A stretch of DNA of 64,000 bases from Bacillota bacterium (GCA_030706015.1 JAUZPI010000008.1:1-64000), one strand, 5' to 3'. Counted from the first letter of the stretch, positions 16,118 through 26,413 are shown. Translations and numbers: made by a program. The notes: a model not told the origin generated them from the sequence alone.

Positions 16118-17995
16118 ATGTCAATATGTAAATCAGCAGATTGTAAGCTATGTGAGTTTTTAGAATCAAAGAGTGAGCTTGAGACTTCCTTTAACAGAAT
16201 GGAACAACAAAAATCAAAATGTAAATTTGGAACTCAAGGAGTATGCTGTAAGCTTTGTTCTAATGGCCCCTGTAAAATAACACCTAATTCACCTAAAGGT
16301 GTCTGTGGTGCAGATGCAGATACAATAGTAGCCAGAAACTTTCTTCGTGCTGTTGCAGCAGGCTCAGCTTGTTATCTACATATAGTTGAAAACACAGCTA
16401 GAAATTTAAAAAATATTGGTCTTGGAAAAGGTAAATTACCAATTAAAAGTGAGGAAGCATTAAATAGGCTAGCTGATACTTTTGAAATATTAGAAGAAAA
16501 TACTAATACTAAAGCTGTTAAAGTGGCAGACAAAGTACTTCAGGATTTATATAAACCAAGATATGAAAAAATGGAACTGGTAAAGGAATTAGCATATAGT
16601 CCAAGATATAGGGTTTGGGAAAAGCTTAATATACTACCAGGAGGAGCAAAATCCGAAGTTTTTGATGCTTTAGTTAAGACGTCAACTAATTTAAATAGTG
16701 ATCCTATAGATATGTTATTAAATGCTTTAAATTTAGGTATATCAACAGGAATTTATGGTTTGATGTTAACTAACCTATTAAACGATGTTATGCTTGGCGA
16801 ACCTAAGATAAGGCAGGCAAAAGTAGGGTTTAAAGTTATAGACCCAGATTATATAAATATAATGATAACAGGTCATCAACATTCACATATTATGCATCTT
16901 CAAGAGGTACTTATAAGCGAAGAGGTTAAAAATAAAGCGATACAAGCAGGAGCTAAAGGGTTTAGATTAGTTGGCTGTACTTGCGTTGGGCAGGATCTAC
17001 AGCTTAGAGGAGAACATTATACAGAAGTATTTTCTGGTCATGCGGGAAATAATTATACTAGTGAAGCAGTATTAGCAACAGGAGGTATAGATTTAGTTGT
17101 GTCAGAATTTAATTGTACTATACCAGGACTTGAAGAAGTGGCAGAAGAGTATAAAGTAAAAATGCTGTGTATGGATGATGTTGCAAAAAAGAAGAATGCA
17201 GAATATATTCCTTTTAGTGTAGAAGAATCTGAAGAAATAAGTGGAAAAATTATAGAAGAAGCACTAAACAGCTTCAAAGCTAGAAGAGATTCTGTTAGTA
17301 TAAATATACCATCAGATCACGGTCATGATGATGTAATAACTGGAGTAAGTGAAGGTTCCTTAAGAGAATTTTTAGGTGGAAACTGGCAGGCTATTATTAA
17401 GCTTTTAGCTGAAGGTAAGATAAAAGGTATTGCCGGTGTTGTAGGCTGCTCTAATCTTTCAGCTGGCGGACACGATGTGGCAACAGTGGAATTAACAAAA
17501 GAACTTATAAAAAGAGATATACTAGTCTTATCAGCAGGCTGTTCCTCTGGTGGTCTTGAAAATGTAGGATTAATGTCACCTAGTGCAGCAGAATTAGCCG
17601 GTGAAAACTTAAAGACTGTATGTAAGTCTTTAGGTATACCGCCTGTGTTGAACTTTGGTCCATGTCTTGCTATCGGAAGGCTTGAAATGGTGGCATCTGA
17701 AATAGCTACAGAACTAGGGGTGGATATTCCTAAGCTGCCTCTTGTATTATCTGCTCCACAATGGTTAGAAGAGCAGGCATTAGCAGATGCATCTTTTGGT
17801 CTTGCTTTGGGATTACCATTACATGTTGCTATATCACCATTTATTGATGGAAGTGAAATTGTTACTAAAACTCTAAAGGAAACTTTAGTAGATCTAACTG
17901 GCGGAAGCTTATTAGTTGAAGAAGATTCTATAAAGGCAGCAGATGAACTTGAAAAAATTATTGAGGACAGGAGAAAAGCCTTAGGTATAAATTAG
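16118..17995 (+). CDS. cooS: Anaerobic Ni-Fe carbon monoxide dehydrogenase, catalytic subunit
   Basis: A 625-residue enzyme from the ATG at 16,118 (AAAGGAGAG site; an ATG at 16,111 is followed at once by a stop). It interconverts CO and CO2 at a Ni-4Fe-4S C-cluster. The N-terminal D- and B-cluster cysteines are in KCKFGTQGVCCKLCSNGPCK. Later come GHQHSHIM, GCTCVGQDLQLRG, the C-cluster ligand regions VVGCSNLSAGGHD and SAGCSSGGLENVG, and NFGPCLAIGR. No acetyl-CoA synthase or CooC maturation gene is adjacent, so it is a monofunctional CODH, paired here only with an Rrf2 regulator and a BFD-like protein. Confidence 0.95.
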   Translation: MSICKSADCKLCEFLESKSELETSFNRMEQQKSKCKFGTQGVCCKLCSNGPCKITPNSPKGVCGADADTIVARNFLRAVAAGSACYLHIVENTARNLKNIGLGKGKLPIKSEEALNRLADTFEILEENTNTKAVKVADKVLQDLYKPRYEKMELVKELAYSPRYRVWEKLNILPGGAKSEVFDALVKTSTNLNSDPIDMLLNALNLGISTGIYGLMLTNLLNDVMLGEPKIRQAKVGFKVIDPDYINIMITGHQHSHIMHLQEVLISEEVKNKAIQAGAKGFRLVGCTCVGQDLQLRGEHYTEVFSGHAGNNYTSEAVLATGGIDLVVSEFNCTIPGLEEVAEEYKVKMLCMDDVAKKKNAEYIPFSVEESEEISGKIIEEALNSFKARRDSVSINIPSDHGHDDVITGVSEGSLREFLGGNWQAIIKLLAEGKIKGIAGVVGCSNLSAGGHDVATVELTKELIKRDILVLSAGCSSGGLENVGLMSPSAAELAGENLKTVCKSLGIPPVLNFGPCLAIGRLEMVASEIATELGVDIPKLPLVLSAPQWLEEQALADASFGLALGLPLHVAISPFIDGSEIVTKTLKETLVDLTGGSLLVEEDSIKAADELEKIIEDRRKALGIN

Positions 17996-18047
17996 AAAAT
18001 ATTTAACCATTATATTAGTAGAAATAGATGTATTGAGAGGGAAGAAT

Positions 18048-18266
18048 ATGGAGAATAATGCAAATCAGGAGATTATGGATAAGTTAACTAAGGTTTGTTT
18101 ATGCAAGGGCATATCAAGAGCAACAATAAAAAATGCTATTAAAAATGGAGCACTTACTGTGGAAGAGGTACAAAAGGCCACAGGTGCTGGCTCAGGCGGG
18201 TGTAAAGGAAGAAGATGTACACCTAAGATACAAGATTTAATTGATAAGTATAAACAGAGCAAATAG
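18048..18266 (+). CDS. BFD-like [2Fe-2S]-binding protein
   Basis: A 72-residue protein starting at the ATG at 18,048 (GAGAGGG site). The cysteines in VCLCKGISRATI and GCKGRRCTPKI follow the C-x-C ... C-x(4)-C layout of bacterioferritin-associated ferredoxin-like domains. It lies 52 bp downstream of cooS without a terminator between, so it is probably co-transcribed. It could serve as an electron carrier or cluster donor for the dehydrogenase; this role is inferred from position only. Confidence 0.8.
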   Translation: MENNANQEIMDKLTKVCLCKGISRATIKNAIKNGALTVEEVQKATGAGSGGCKGRRCTPKIQDLIDKYKQSK

Positions 18267-18293
18267 CTAAATAAAAAGAACATATAAATTAAG

Positions 18294-18330
18294 AAGGGAC
18301 CCGTGTAATGACTGCATGGGTCCTTTATTT
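18294..18330. terminator. Bidirectional terminator between cooS operon and fluoride exporter
   Basis: AAGGGACCC and GGGTCCTTT pair with one bulge around a 15-nt loop, and T- and A-runs flank both sides. It sits between two convergent genes. Confidence 0.7.
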
Positions 18331-18333
18331 TTC

Positions 18334-18708
18334 CTATGCTATTTGAACTATGTACTTACCAATAATAATTCCTAAAAGGCTTAAAAAAAGATTTAATCCT
18401 GCGTTTAACAGAGCTAAGCTGTACTTGCCGCTGTTTACCATAGATATAGTTTCATAACTAAAGGTGGAGAAGGTAGTAAGACCACCTAATATTCCTGTAG
18501 TTAAAAATAATCTTAGATTTGGGGGTATAAGATTAGTAGATATACTAATTTCCATAATTAATCCCATAAGTATTCCACCAGTAACATTTACTAGTAAAGT
18601 TCCATAGGGTAAGGAGCTTCCAAATAATTTAGTACAGAGTTTTGTAATTAAATACCTTCCAGAAGCTCCGATAAATCCACCCAATCCTACAACAAAAGTT
18701 TCTAACAT
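18334..18708 (-). CDS. crcB: Fluoride ion exporter CrcB/FluC
   Basis: A 124-residue protein with four hydrophobic helices and the family motifs GGFIGASGRYLI near the N-terminus, PYGTLLVNVTGG (the pore Asn) and TTGILGGLTTFSTFSYE (phenylalanine track). It forms a dual-topology dimer that exports fluoride. The start has GGAGG eight bases upstream. Here it is a single gene; many Firmicutes carry two unequal halves side by side. I see no fluoride riboswitch in its leader. Confidence 0.92.
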   Translation of the reverse strand: MLETFVVGLGGFIGASGRYLITKLCTKLFGSSLPYGTLLVNVTGGILMGLIMEISISTNLIPPNLRLFLTTGILGGLTTFSTFSYETISMVNSGKYSLALLNAGLNLFLSLLGIIIGKYIVQIA

Positions 18709-18982
18709 TTTTATTTCCTCCGTAATAACAAAACTAATATTTATTATACAGCATTTTTTTTATAAACATAAGTGCTTAAAGCAGTGGAAATAGTGTAATT
18801 GTTATAGTGATTACAATATTAAAAATCGAAATTTGCGGTATGTAATTAGGGGTAGCATAGTTGTCGATATAAAGGGCAGTTTTGAGAGTATGATTTTAAA
18901 CAGTGAGCGAAAAATAAAAAATACATAAAAAAACGTTGATAAATCGTAGTATTTATAATTGTTACAAAATATTAAAAAAATA

Positions 18983-19067
18983 TTGAAATAAAATATTGAA
19001 TGGTGTAAAATTGTTTTATGCTAAAAACGTTTGCACCATTTATTTTTGAATGTGTAAGCGATTGCAT
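18983..19067 (+). promoter_or_regulatory. Amylase promoter with two cre-like sites
   Basis: TTGAAA (18,983-18,988), a 17-bp spacer and TAAAAT (19,006-19,011) give a SigA promoter. AAAAACGTTTGCA at ~19,022-19,036 and TGTAAGCGATTGCA at ~19,051-19,065 resemble catabolite-responsive elements (TGWNANCGNTNWCA), the second with one mismatch. They lie at and after the transcription start, where CcpA normally represses. The remainder of 18,709-18,982 is AT-rich and shows nothing further. Confidence 0.65.
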
Positions 19068-19094
19068 AAAATGCTTTAAAAGGAGGGACAAGCT

Positions 19095-22000
19095 TTGAAA
19101 ATCTATAAGAAGGTATTAAGTCTTATGATAACGTTTTTATTTGTTTTAAGTTTAATACCTACAAATTTTATTACGCCGGTATTAGCCGCAGGAACTTTAA
19201 AGAGTCCAGTTGTTAATTCAGATGGTACTGTAACCTTTAATTATCAAGGCGATGGTACTGAAACAAAGGTAATAGTTAAGGGTTCATGGGACTCAAATTG
19301 GGCACCAACTCAAATGACAAAAGGCGATAACAATGTTTGGTCGGCCAAATTGACGCTAAACAAAGGAATATACGAATATGGAATCTGTTCGTGGAATCCA
19401 AACACAACAGATCAAACAAATGGTGATTGGAAGGCAGATCCACTAAATAAAACTCTTAAGGGTGGAAGCGGAAATCCATTGGTAGTAAATGGACCTGTAA
19501 TAAATAAGGATGGATCAGTGACATTCTACTATGCTGGAACTGGAGCTGAAACAAAGGTTATTGTAAAAGGTTCATGGACAACTAATTGGGATCCAGTAGC
19601 TATGGATAAAGATCCGATAGCACCAAATGTTTGGTCAAAAACATTAAAATTAAACACTGGTAAATATGAATATGGAATTTGTTCATGGTCACCAACTACA
19701 ACAGATCAAACAAATGGTGATTGGCAGGGAGATCCATCAAACCCTAATCCAGCTGGTGGTAATCCGGTTGTAGACATTAAGCCCCAAAATGGTCTTCATG
19801 CGATAAATGTTCCTAGTGAAATAATACAAAATACTACTCAACAGATAACAGCTCTTTCCTTTAATAATGGTGTTGATGAGGTAGCATCAGGTGTTACATG
19901 GAGTGTATCACCAAATGATATAGCTACAATTGATGGTAATGGCTTATTAACAGTTAAAGCATTGCCAAGTGATCAAGATGAAGAATATATAACAATAACT
20001 GGTACACTAGATGGTGTTACTGTAAGTCAAATTACATCAATTGTTAAAAAACTTGAAACACCGGGTGGTAGAGAAGTAGTTCTTGTTGGAGATATACAAA
20101 GTGCATTAGGAGCTGGTTCTTCTTGGGCACCTGATAATATAAAAACAAGAATGAAATATCAAGGAAATGGCGTATATCAATATTCTGCTACAGTTCCAGC
20201 AGGAAACTACCAGTATAAAGTAGCAATTGGTGGTTCATGGGATGAAAATTATGGAGCAAATGGTGTAAGAACTGGTGCTAATATATCATTAACAGTTCCA
20301 ACAACCGAAAAAGTAACGTTTTTATATTCAGATGTTACTCATAAAATAGTAGATACAACAACTTATGTAATTGCAACACCAAAACTATCAGGAACAGATG
20401 TACCAGATAATACTACACTTACAGACTATGGTTTGACAGGTGTATATGGTGCAAAAGTGACATTAACAAAAGGGGTACATAGCGATTTAGTAATAACAGA
20501 TGGAGATAAAACTTTTAAAGTTGATCCTATTACTATTACTGATGACTCTAAGGATGTTACTATTTCCTATGATGCAGCAACAGGAATCACATTTAATGAT
20601 TTAACAGCAGGACAAATGGATGAATCAAAAATAAAGTTTGATTCAAAAGATGCTGAATACAAGAGTGCATATGGTGCAGTAGCAACAAATTCAAAGATAA
20701 CATTTAATATTCAAACAGGTAAGAATGATTTAGAAAAAGTTAAACTAGTATTATATACTCCAGATGGTGTAAAAGTAATTGATATGGCTAAAAATGGCAC
20801 ATTTGATTATGACAAAAATGGCGATTTTGATAGATGGTCAGTAGATTATACACCAACTAAATTAGGCATGTATCAATATTATTTTGTTCTAATCAATGGA
20901 TCAAATGTTAAGGCCTATGGAGACGATGATGGATACTATGGAACAGGAAAAGTTGGAAGTTTAGGCTCAGTGGGAAAATACGATTTGAATGTATATGACC
21001 AAAATTTCAAAACCCCAGATTGGATGAAGAACGCTGTAGTGTATCAAATATTCCCAGACAGATTCTTCAATGGGGATGAAACTAACGATTATTTACAAAA
21101 ACTTTCAAGAGGAAATCTACCTTATGAATTTATTTCAGATTGGTACTCAATACCAGAAGATCCTCAGATTGAATTTAATAAAGATGGAACTGTAAGTTCA
21201 ACTTATACTGCTAATAAAGGTGACGGACAATGGTCAAATGATGTTTATGGAGGAGATTTAAAAGGTATCCAAGATAAACTTGACTATTTACAATCTTTAG
21301 GAGTAAATACTCTTTATTTAAATCCAATTGCAAGCGGTAGTTCAAACCACAGATACGATACTAAAGATTACACAAGCGTAGATTCATTAGTAGGAAACAT
21401 GGATGATTATGTGAACTTATTAAAAGAAGCACATAAGAGAGGAATGCACATGATACTTGATGGTGTATTTAATCACGTATCAGATGATTCTATATACTTT
21501 GATAGATACGGAAAATATGTACAAGCTGGCAAGCCTATAGGAGCATACCAATATTGGTCAAGAGTATATGACCTTATGAATGCTAATACAGGAATGTCTC
21601 AGCAAGATGCAGAAAAGAAAGTACAAGCTACATTAATCGCACAAGGAATTACAGATTTCCATTATAAAGATTGGTTCATTATTAAAAATTCAAAAGTTAA
21701 AGCTACTAATGATAATGATGCAAAATTATATGGTGCAGAACATTATGATTATGCTGGATGGAATGGAAATGAATCATTACCTGAAATACAAGCTCTAAAT
21801 AATTCCGAGTATAATGTTTCATCATGGGCAAATGATGTTATTGATGGTCCAAATGCTATTTCTAAGTATTGGTTAAACTTAGGAACAGATGCTTGGAGAT
21901 TAGACGCTGCTGACAGTGTTTCTGATGACACTTGGAGACATTTTAGACCTGTAGTAAAAACAATTAATCCAGATGATTTAATCGTAGGAGAAATTTGGGG

Positions 22001-23525
22001 AGATTCTTCAAAATATCTTCTAGGAGATATGTTCGATTCAGTTATGAACTACAGATTTAGAGGTGCAATACAAGGATTTACAACAGGTTCATCTGATGCT
22101 ATACAAGCTACTAAAGATTTAGAAAGAATGAGAGAACAATATCCAAAGGAAGCTTTTGAAGCTTTAATGAATATTATGGGCTCACATGACGTTGAAAGAA
22201 TTATATCTGATTTTGATGGATATGGAAACAATAAGGCTATAGCAAAAGATCCTTCAGCAACAGCTATTGCAAAAATGAAGTTAGTACCATTCCTTCAAAT
22301 GACATATCCAGGAGCACCTACAATTTATTATGGTGATGAACTTGGTATGCCAGGAGCAGCAGACCCAGATAACAGAAGAGCAATGCCATGGGGTAAAGGA
22401 AACAAAGAATTAGTTGAATGGTATGCTAAGTTAACAAATATTAGAAATGCATACTCCGTTCTTAGAACAGGAGATATTCAACCAATAACTGTTGCAGATG
22501 ATGCTGCAAAAGATGTTATGGCTTATACTAGAAATGACAACACAAACAACGCAGTTGTGGTAGCAAACAGAAGCACAAATGCAATGAGCAATCTAGTATT
22601 AGATGTTCCTTCAATTGCTAATGGTACAGTTCTAACTAATGCCTTAAACAGTACAGAAAAATATACTGTAACTGATGGCAAAGTTACTGTAAACGTACCT
22701 GCACAATTGGGAATAATTCTTGTTAAAAATTACAAAGAAGTAACAGTAAATTATGATGCTCTTAAGCCAGCTTATGATTCTAGCTACGTAGTTGCAGATA
22801 GAACAACTCCAAAAACTGATGCTGCAGTTCAAGATGATATTAACAAAGCAGCTGCTGGTTCAAATGTACAAGTATCTAATACTGATGAATTGGTAAGTAA
22901 TGAAGTACTTGATACTGCAAAAGCTAAAAATGTTATTCCAGTTATTGTTAGAGGAGATACTAGCTTTACATTTGCTGACTCTAAAGTTTTAGACGAGATA
23001 CACAGTGCTGGATTACAAGGTCTTCAAATATCAGTTGGAGGTACTCTTTCAAATTCTGATGCAGTAGACCAAATAATAAAAGCTAATGCTGGCAAATTGG
23101 TTAAAGCATTGAAGTTTGATAACAACTTACCAGATGGTAAATTTAATGGTACAGTAAAAGTAACTTCTGCTGTAGATGCAAGCTATAAGGGTAAAACTGT
23201 TTATGTATATTATTATAATCCAGCAACAGGAAAGGCTGAATTAATAGCTTCTCCAGTTGTAGATAGTAACGGTAACATTCAGTTTGATATCACTCATTGC
23301 AGTGATTACTTTGTAACAGCTGATAAATTATCTGTACTTGAAGCTCCAAGTAATAATGGTGGTTCAACAGGTGGTACTACTTCAAACACAACAACTACTA
23401 CAAATGCCAGCACAACTTCTGCAACAACACTTCCTAAAACAGGAGGAGTTCCAATGGAAGATTATGCTCTAATGGGTATTTTAGTAACATTGGCAGGAGT
23501 AATTGTTGTAAGAAAGAAAAACTAA
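19095..23525 (+). CDS. Sortase-anchored modular alpha-amylase/pullulanase (GH13)
   Basis: A 1,476-residue extracellular enzyme; the TTG start has an AAGGAGGG site. A signal peptide (1-~32) is followed by two tandem carbohydrate-binding-like repeats (about 35-115 and 135-215, KVIVKGSW twice), a Big_2-like domain and an X25/pullulanase-type module (~330-430). Then come an N-terminal Ig-like domain and the GH13 barrel from NAVVYQIFPDRFF. Catalytic residues are D937 (WRLDAAD), E966 (VGEIWG) and D1032 (SHDVER). The C-terminus has an all-beta domain, a Ser/Thr linker, LPKTG (1446-1450), a membrane segment and RKK, so sortase should attach it to the wall. It should hydrolyse starch or related alpha-glucans; bond specificity cannot be read. 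Confidence 0.93.
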   Translation: MKIYKKVLSLMITFLFVLSLIPTNFITPVLAAGTLKSPVVNSDGTVTFNYQGDGTETKVIVKGSWDSNWAPTQMTKGDNNVWSAKLTLNKGIYEYGICSWNPNTTDQTNGDWKADPLNKTLKGGSGNPLVVNGPVINKDGSVTFYYAGTGAETKVIVKGSWTTNWDPVAMDKDPIAPNVWSKTLKLNTGKYEYGICSWSPTTTDQTNGDWQGDPSNPNPAGGNPVVDIKPQNGLHAINVPSEIIQNTTQQITALSFNNGVDEVASGVTWSVSPNDIATIDGNGLLTVKALPSDQDEEYITITGTLDGVTVSQITSIVKKLETPGGREVVLVGDIQSALGAGSSWAPDNIKTRMKYQGNGVYQYSATVPAGNYQYKVAIGGSWDENYGANGVRTGANISLTVPTTEKVTFLYSDVTHKIVDTTTYVIATPKLSGTDVPDNTTLTDYGLTGVYGAKVTLTKGVHSDLVITDGDKTFKVDPITITDDSKDVTISYDAATGITFNDLTAGQMDESKIKFDSKDAEYKSAYGAVATNSKITFNIQTGKNDLEKVKLVLYTPDGVKVIDMAKNGTFDYDKNGDFDRWSVDYTPTKLGMYQYYFVLINGSNVKAYGDDDGYYGTGKVGSLGSVGKYDLNVYDQNFKTPDWMKNAVVYQIFPDRFFNGDETNDYLQKLSRGNLPYEFISDWYSIPEDPQIEFNKDGTVSSTYTANKGDGQWSNDVYGGDLKGIQDKLDYLQSLGVNTLYLNPIASGSSNHRYDTKDYTSVDSLVGNMDDYVNLLKEAHKRGMHMILDGVFNHVSDDSIYFDRYGKYVQAGKPIGAYQYWSRVYDLMNANTGMSQQDAEKKVQATLIAQGITDFHYKDWFIIKNSKVKATNDNDAKLYGAEHYDYAGWNGNESLPEIQALNNSEYNVSSWANDVIDGPNAISKYWLNLGTDAWRLDAADSVSDDTWRHFRPVVKTINPDDLIVGEIWGDSSKYLLGDMFDSVMNYRFRGAIQGFTTGSSDAIQATKDLERMREQYPKEAFEALMNIMGSHDVERIISDFDGYGNNKAIAKDPSATAIAKMKLVPFLQMTYPGAPTIYYGDELGMPGAADPDNRRAMPWGKGNKELVEWYAKLTNIRNAYSVLRTGDIQPITVADDAAKDVMAYTRNDNTNNAVVVANRSTNAMSNLVLDVPSIANGTVLTNALNSTEKYTVTDGKVTVNVPAQLGIILVKNYKEVTVNYDALKPAYDSSYVVADRTTPKTDAAVQDDINKAAAGSNVQVSNTDELVSNEVLDTAKAKNVIPVIVRGDTSFTFADSKVLDEIHSAGLQGLQISVGGTLSNSDAVDQIIKANAGKLVKALKFDNNLPDGKFNGTVKVTSAVDASYKGKTVYVYYYNPATGKAELIASPVVDSNGNIQFDITHCSDYFVTADKLSVLEAPSNNGGSTGGTTSNTTTTTNASTTSATTLPKTGGVPMEDYALMGILVTLAGVIVVRKKN

Positions 23526-23536
23526 AATAAAAAAGG

Positions 23537-23574
23537 ATACTTAGTTGTCTTAGGACGGCTAAGTATTTTTTTTT
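23537..23574 (+). terminator. Intrinsic terminator after the surface amylase
   Basis: ATACTTAG and CTAAGTAT pair around a 14-nt loop, followed by nine T's. The next amylase gene therefore probably has its own promoter in the ~100 bp that follow, although none stands out. Confidence 0.85.
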
Positions 23575-23673
23575 GAAAATGGAAGTAAGATATTTACAAA
23601 TATTCAATAATATATAATAATAATTTATAGAAGAACTAATTATCACAATAAGTAAGGTTATTGGAGGGATATT

Positions 23674-26379
23674 ATGAAAAGGACAGTGGTACTTACAGGG
23701 AGTTTTCAATACAAGGTACCAAATACTTTAAATTGGGATGTATATGCAGAAGGTACTAGAATGGAGCATATTGGTGAGGATATTTATACATTAACAATTA
23801 AAGATATCCCCGCAGGAGAACATCAATACAAAATAGCCGTGAATTCTTGGAAGGAAAATTACGGCCAAGGCGGCATTCTTAATGGTTTTAACGTAATTTT
23901 ATATTTATATAAAAATTCTGATGTGACTTTTTATTATTCTGATAAAAGTCATCATTTTTGTGATTCCACTCAGTTTATGCCTTTGCTTGGTGATGACAAG
24001 CCTAAACTTAATATTAATGAAATTATATATACATTAGAAGATTATAATTTTGCTGGTGTTTATAGTGCAGAGGTTGAATTAGATAAAGGAGAGTATAACA
24101 ACCTTGTAATTAGAGCAAAAGAGGAGGAAATATATCTACCAGCTTTTAATTTAGAGGCGAAAAAGAAGATAAGCTTTTTTTACGATAGTCCAAGTAAATT
24201 AGCATACTGCAATGCATTTGATAGAAAAATAGATAATAGTTTAGTTTATTATAATTCAGCAAGTACCATTTATAAAAAACCCTTTGGAGCTGTTGCAGAG
24301 AAAGAAGATATAACTGTAAAGATTAGGGCGAAAAAGAATGATGTTGAGGAATGTAGACTAGTAGTTATAGGTTTTGAGAAAAAGTATTGTTTTAATCTTG
24401 AAAAAGAAGATTGCTATGATGATGACTTTGATTACTGGTACTGTGATTTTTATATAGAAGAAAAGGGAGTATATAAGTATTATTTTGTGTTTTCAAATTA
24501 CTATGATATTAAATTCTATGGTGATAATGATGGATTTTTAGGTGAAGGCATTTGTGGAGACATTAAAGACATAAAACCTTATTATATAACTATATATGAT
24601 AAAAATTTTAAGACTCCTGATTGGATGAAAAATGCTGTTGTATATCAGATATTTCCTGATAGGTTTTATGATGGTGATACTTCAAATAGGGCTGCACAAA
24701 AGACAGGAAGAGGCTTTATAGACTATGAGTTTTATCAGGATTGGTATGCTATTCCGGAAAACCCAGCCTTGGAGCATCGTTCAGACTATGTTGGGGTAAG
24801 AGGACGGGGAATATGGAGTAATCAGATTTATGGTGGAGATTTAAGGGGAGTACAAGAAAAACTTGATTATCTGCAGGCACTAGGAGTAAATACTATTTAT
24901 CTGAACCCCATTTCCAAATCTATTTCTAGTCATAGGTATGACACTACATATTACAAAGAAGTAGATCCACTGCTAGGTGATATAAAAGATTTTGAAGAAT
25001 TAGTTGAGGAAGCTCATAACAGAGGAATGCATGTTATATTAGATGGTGTATTTAACCATGTATCAGATGATTCTATTTATTTTGATAAGTTCGGTAAATA
25101 TATAAAACCTGGACAACCTTTAGGAGCATATCAGTATTGGAGCAGAGTATATTCTATGATGGAGGAATACCATATATGCCAAGAGGAAGCTGAAAGCCAT
25201 GTACAGGAGAATTTTAAAAGGCAGGGGATTTATGATTTTCATTATAAGGATTGGTTTAAGGTTGAAAATAGAAAAGAGCATGGTTCATATAAATATGAAG
25301 GCTGGTATGGTTACGACTCTATGCCTGTAATAAATGATTTGTATGATTCAGAATATAAAATTCATTCTTGGGCAGAAGAGATAATTGACGGAGAAGATGC
25401 AAACTCTAAGTTCTGGCTAAGAAAGGGCTCCAATGGCTGGAGATTGGATGCTGCAGAACAAATGTCTGACGAGACCTGGAGACATTTTAGAAAAGCTGTA
25501 AAGAGAACAGGATGCGACTATGCTATAATTGGGGAGATTTGGACAGATGGAACCAAATATTTATTAGGTGACATGTACGATTCTCTGATAAATTATAGAT
25601 TTACTAATGCTGTTCTTGGTTTTATAGCAGGCAGAGATTTTGGAAATTATGAGTGGAATGGCATTACAACAGTAAAATTGCTTGAACAAATTAGGGAACA
25701 ATATCCAGAGGATGCATTCTACTCAATGTTCAATTTAGTAGATTCTCATGACACCCAAAGGGCTATTTCAGCAATTGATGGATATAAAAAAGGAGAACCT
25801 GCTATTGCAAATACGCCTACTGAGAGAGCTTATAGATTGATGAAGCTATTGGCACTATTCCAAGTAACCTATCCAGGAGTACCATGCATATATTATGGAG
25901 ATGAAACTGGACTTCCTGGAGCAGATGATCCAGACAATAGAAGAGCTATGCCATGGGGGAGAGGTAACAAGGAATTGGTGCTTTGGTATTCAACCATTAT
26001 AAATATCAGAAATAAGTATGATATTTTTAGGAATGGCTATATGAAGTGGATTAATGTTACAACTGATTTTATAGTATTTGCTAGATACAATGGAAAGGAG
26101 CAAGTTGTTGTACTTTTAAATAGAGGAGGGGAAATGAGAAATTATACCCTTGATATAAGTAATGCAGTATTCTGTACGGATAAATTAACTGACGCAATTA
26201 CTGGAAGAGAGTACAGAATAGACAATGGTAAAATATTTATTGATATTGAAAAAGAATGGGGAACTATTTTAGTAACGGACTATCAGAAGGTAATAATTGA
26301 TGAAGAAAAATTGAAGGATGCATTTAGTCCAGAATTTACTATCAGAAGCTCAGAAAATTATAATAACTACTCAGCATAA
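23674..26379 (+). CDS. Cytosolic GH13 alpha-amylase/neopullulanase-like enzyme
   Basis: A 901-residue paralogue of the preceding enzyme with a clear ATG and TTGGAGGG site. It begins directly with the X25-like module (residues ~1-90) and has no signal peptide, N-terminal binding repeats or LPXTG tail. The shared part runs from the Ig-like domain through NAVVYQIFPDRFYDG to the barrel, with catalytic D592 (WRLDAAEQ), E621 (IGEIWT) and D693 (DSHDTQR). It should cut imported maltodextrins or cyclodextrins inside the cell, as intracellular neopullulanase-type enzymes do. This role is inferred from location and relationship. Confidence 0.9.
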   Translation: MKRTVVLTGSFQYKVPNTLNWDVYAEGTRMEHIGEDIYTLTIKDIPAGEHQYKIAVNSWKENYGQGGILNGFNVILYLYKNSDVTFYYSDKSHHFCDSTQFMPLLGDDKPKLNINEIIYTLEDYNFAGVYSAEVELDKGEYNNLVIRAKEEEIYLPAFNLEAKKKISFFYDSPSKLAYCNAFDRKIDNSLVYYNSASTIYKKPFGAVAEKEDITVKIRAKKNDVEECRLVVIGFEKKYCFNLEKEDCYDDDFDYWYCDFYIEEKGVYKYYFVFSNYYDIKFYGDNDGFLGEGICGDIKDIKPYYITIYDKNFKTPDWMKNAVVYQIFPDRFYDGDTSNRAAQKTGRGFIDYEFYQDWYAIPENPALEHRSDYVGVRGRGIWSNQIYGGDLRGVQEKLDYLQALGVNTIYLNPISKSISSHRYDTTYYKEVDPLLGDIKDFEELVEEAHNRGMHVILDGVFNHVSDDSIYFDKFGKYIKPGQPLGAYQYWSRVYSMMEEYHICQEEAESHVQENFKRQGIYDFHYKDWFKVENRKEHGSYKYEGWYGYDSMPVINDLYDSEYKIHSWAEEIIDGEDANSKFWLRKGSNGWRLDAAEQMSDETWRHFRKAVKRTGCDYAIIGEIWTDGTKYLLGDMYDSLINYRFTNAVLGFIAGRDFGNYEWNGITTVKLLEQIREQYPEDAFYSMFNLVDSHDTQRAISAIDGYKKGEPAIANTPTERAYRLMKLLALFQVTYPGVPCIYYGDETGLPGADDPDNRRAMPWGRGNKELVLWYSTIINIRNKYDIFRNGYMKWINVTTDFIVFARYNGKEQVVVLLNRGGEMRNYTLDISNAVFCTDKLTDAITGREYRIDNGKIFIDIEKEWGTILVTDYQKVIIDEEKLKDAFSPEFTIRSSENYNNYSA

Positions 26380-26388
26380 GCAGAATAG

Positions 26389-26413
26389 CCCTCTATGTTT
26401 TTCACATAGGGGG
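26389..26413 (+). terminator. Weak hairpin after the cytosolic amylase
   Basis: CCCTCTATG and CATAGGGGG can pair with a small mismatch; the following ATTATTATG tract is a poor U-run. A modest terminator at best. Confidence 0.4.

Noticed and set aside
18709..18980. Fluoride riboswitch before crcB
   Set aside because: The characteristic GGNGAUGG-type conserved core is not visible in the leader.
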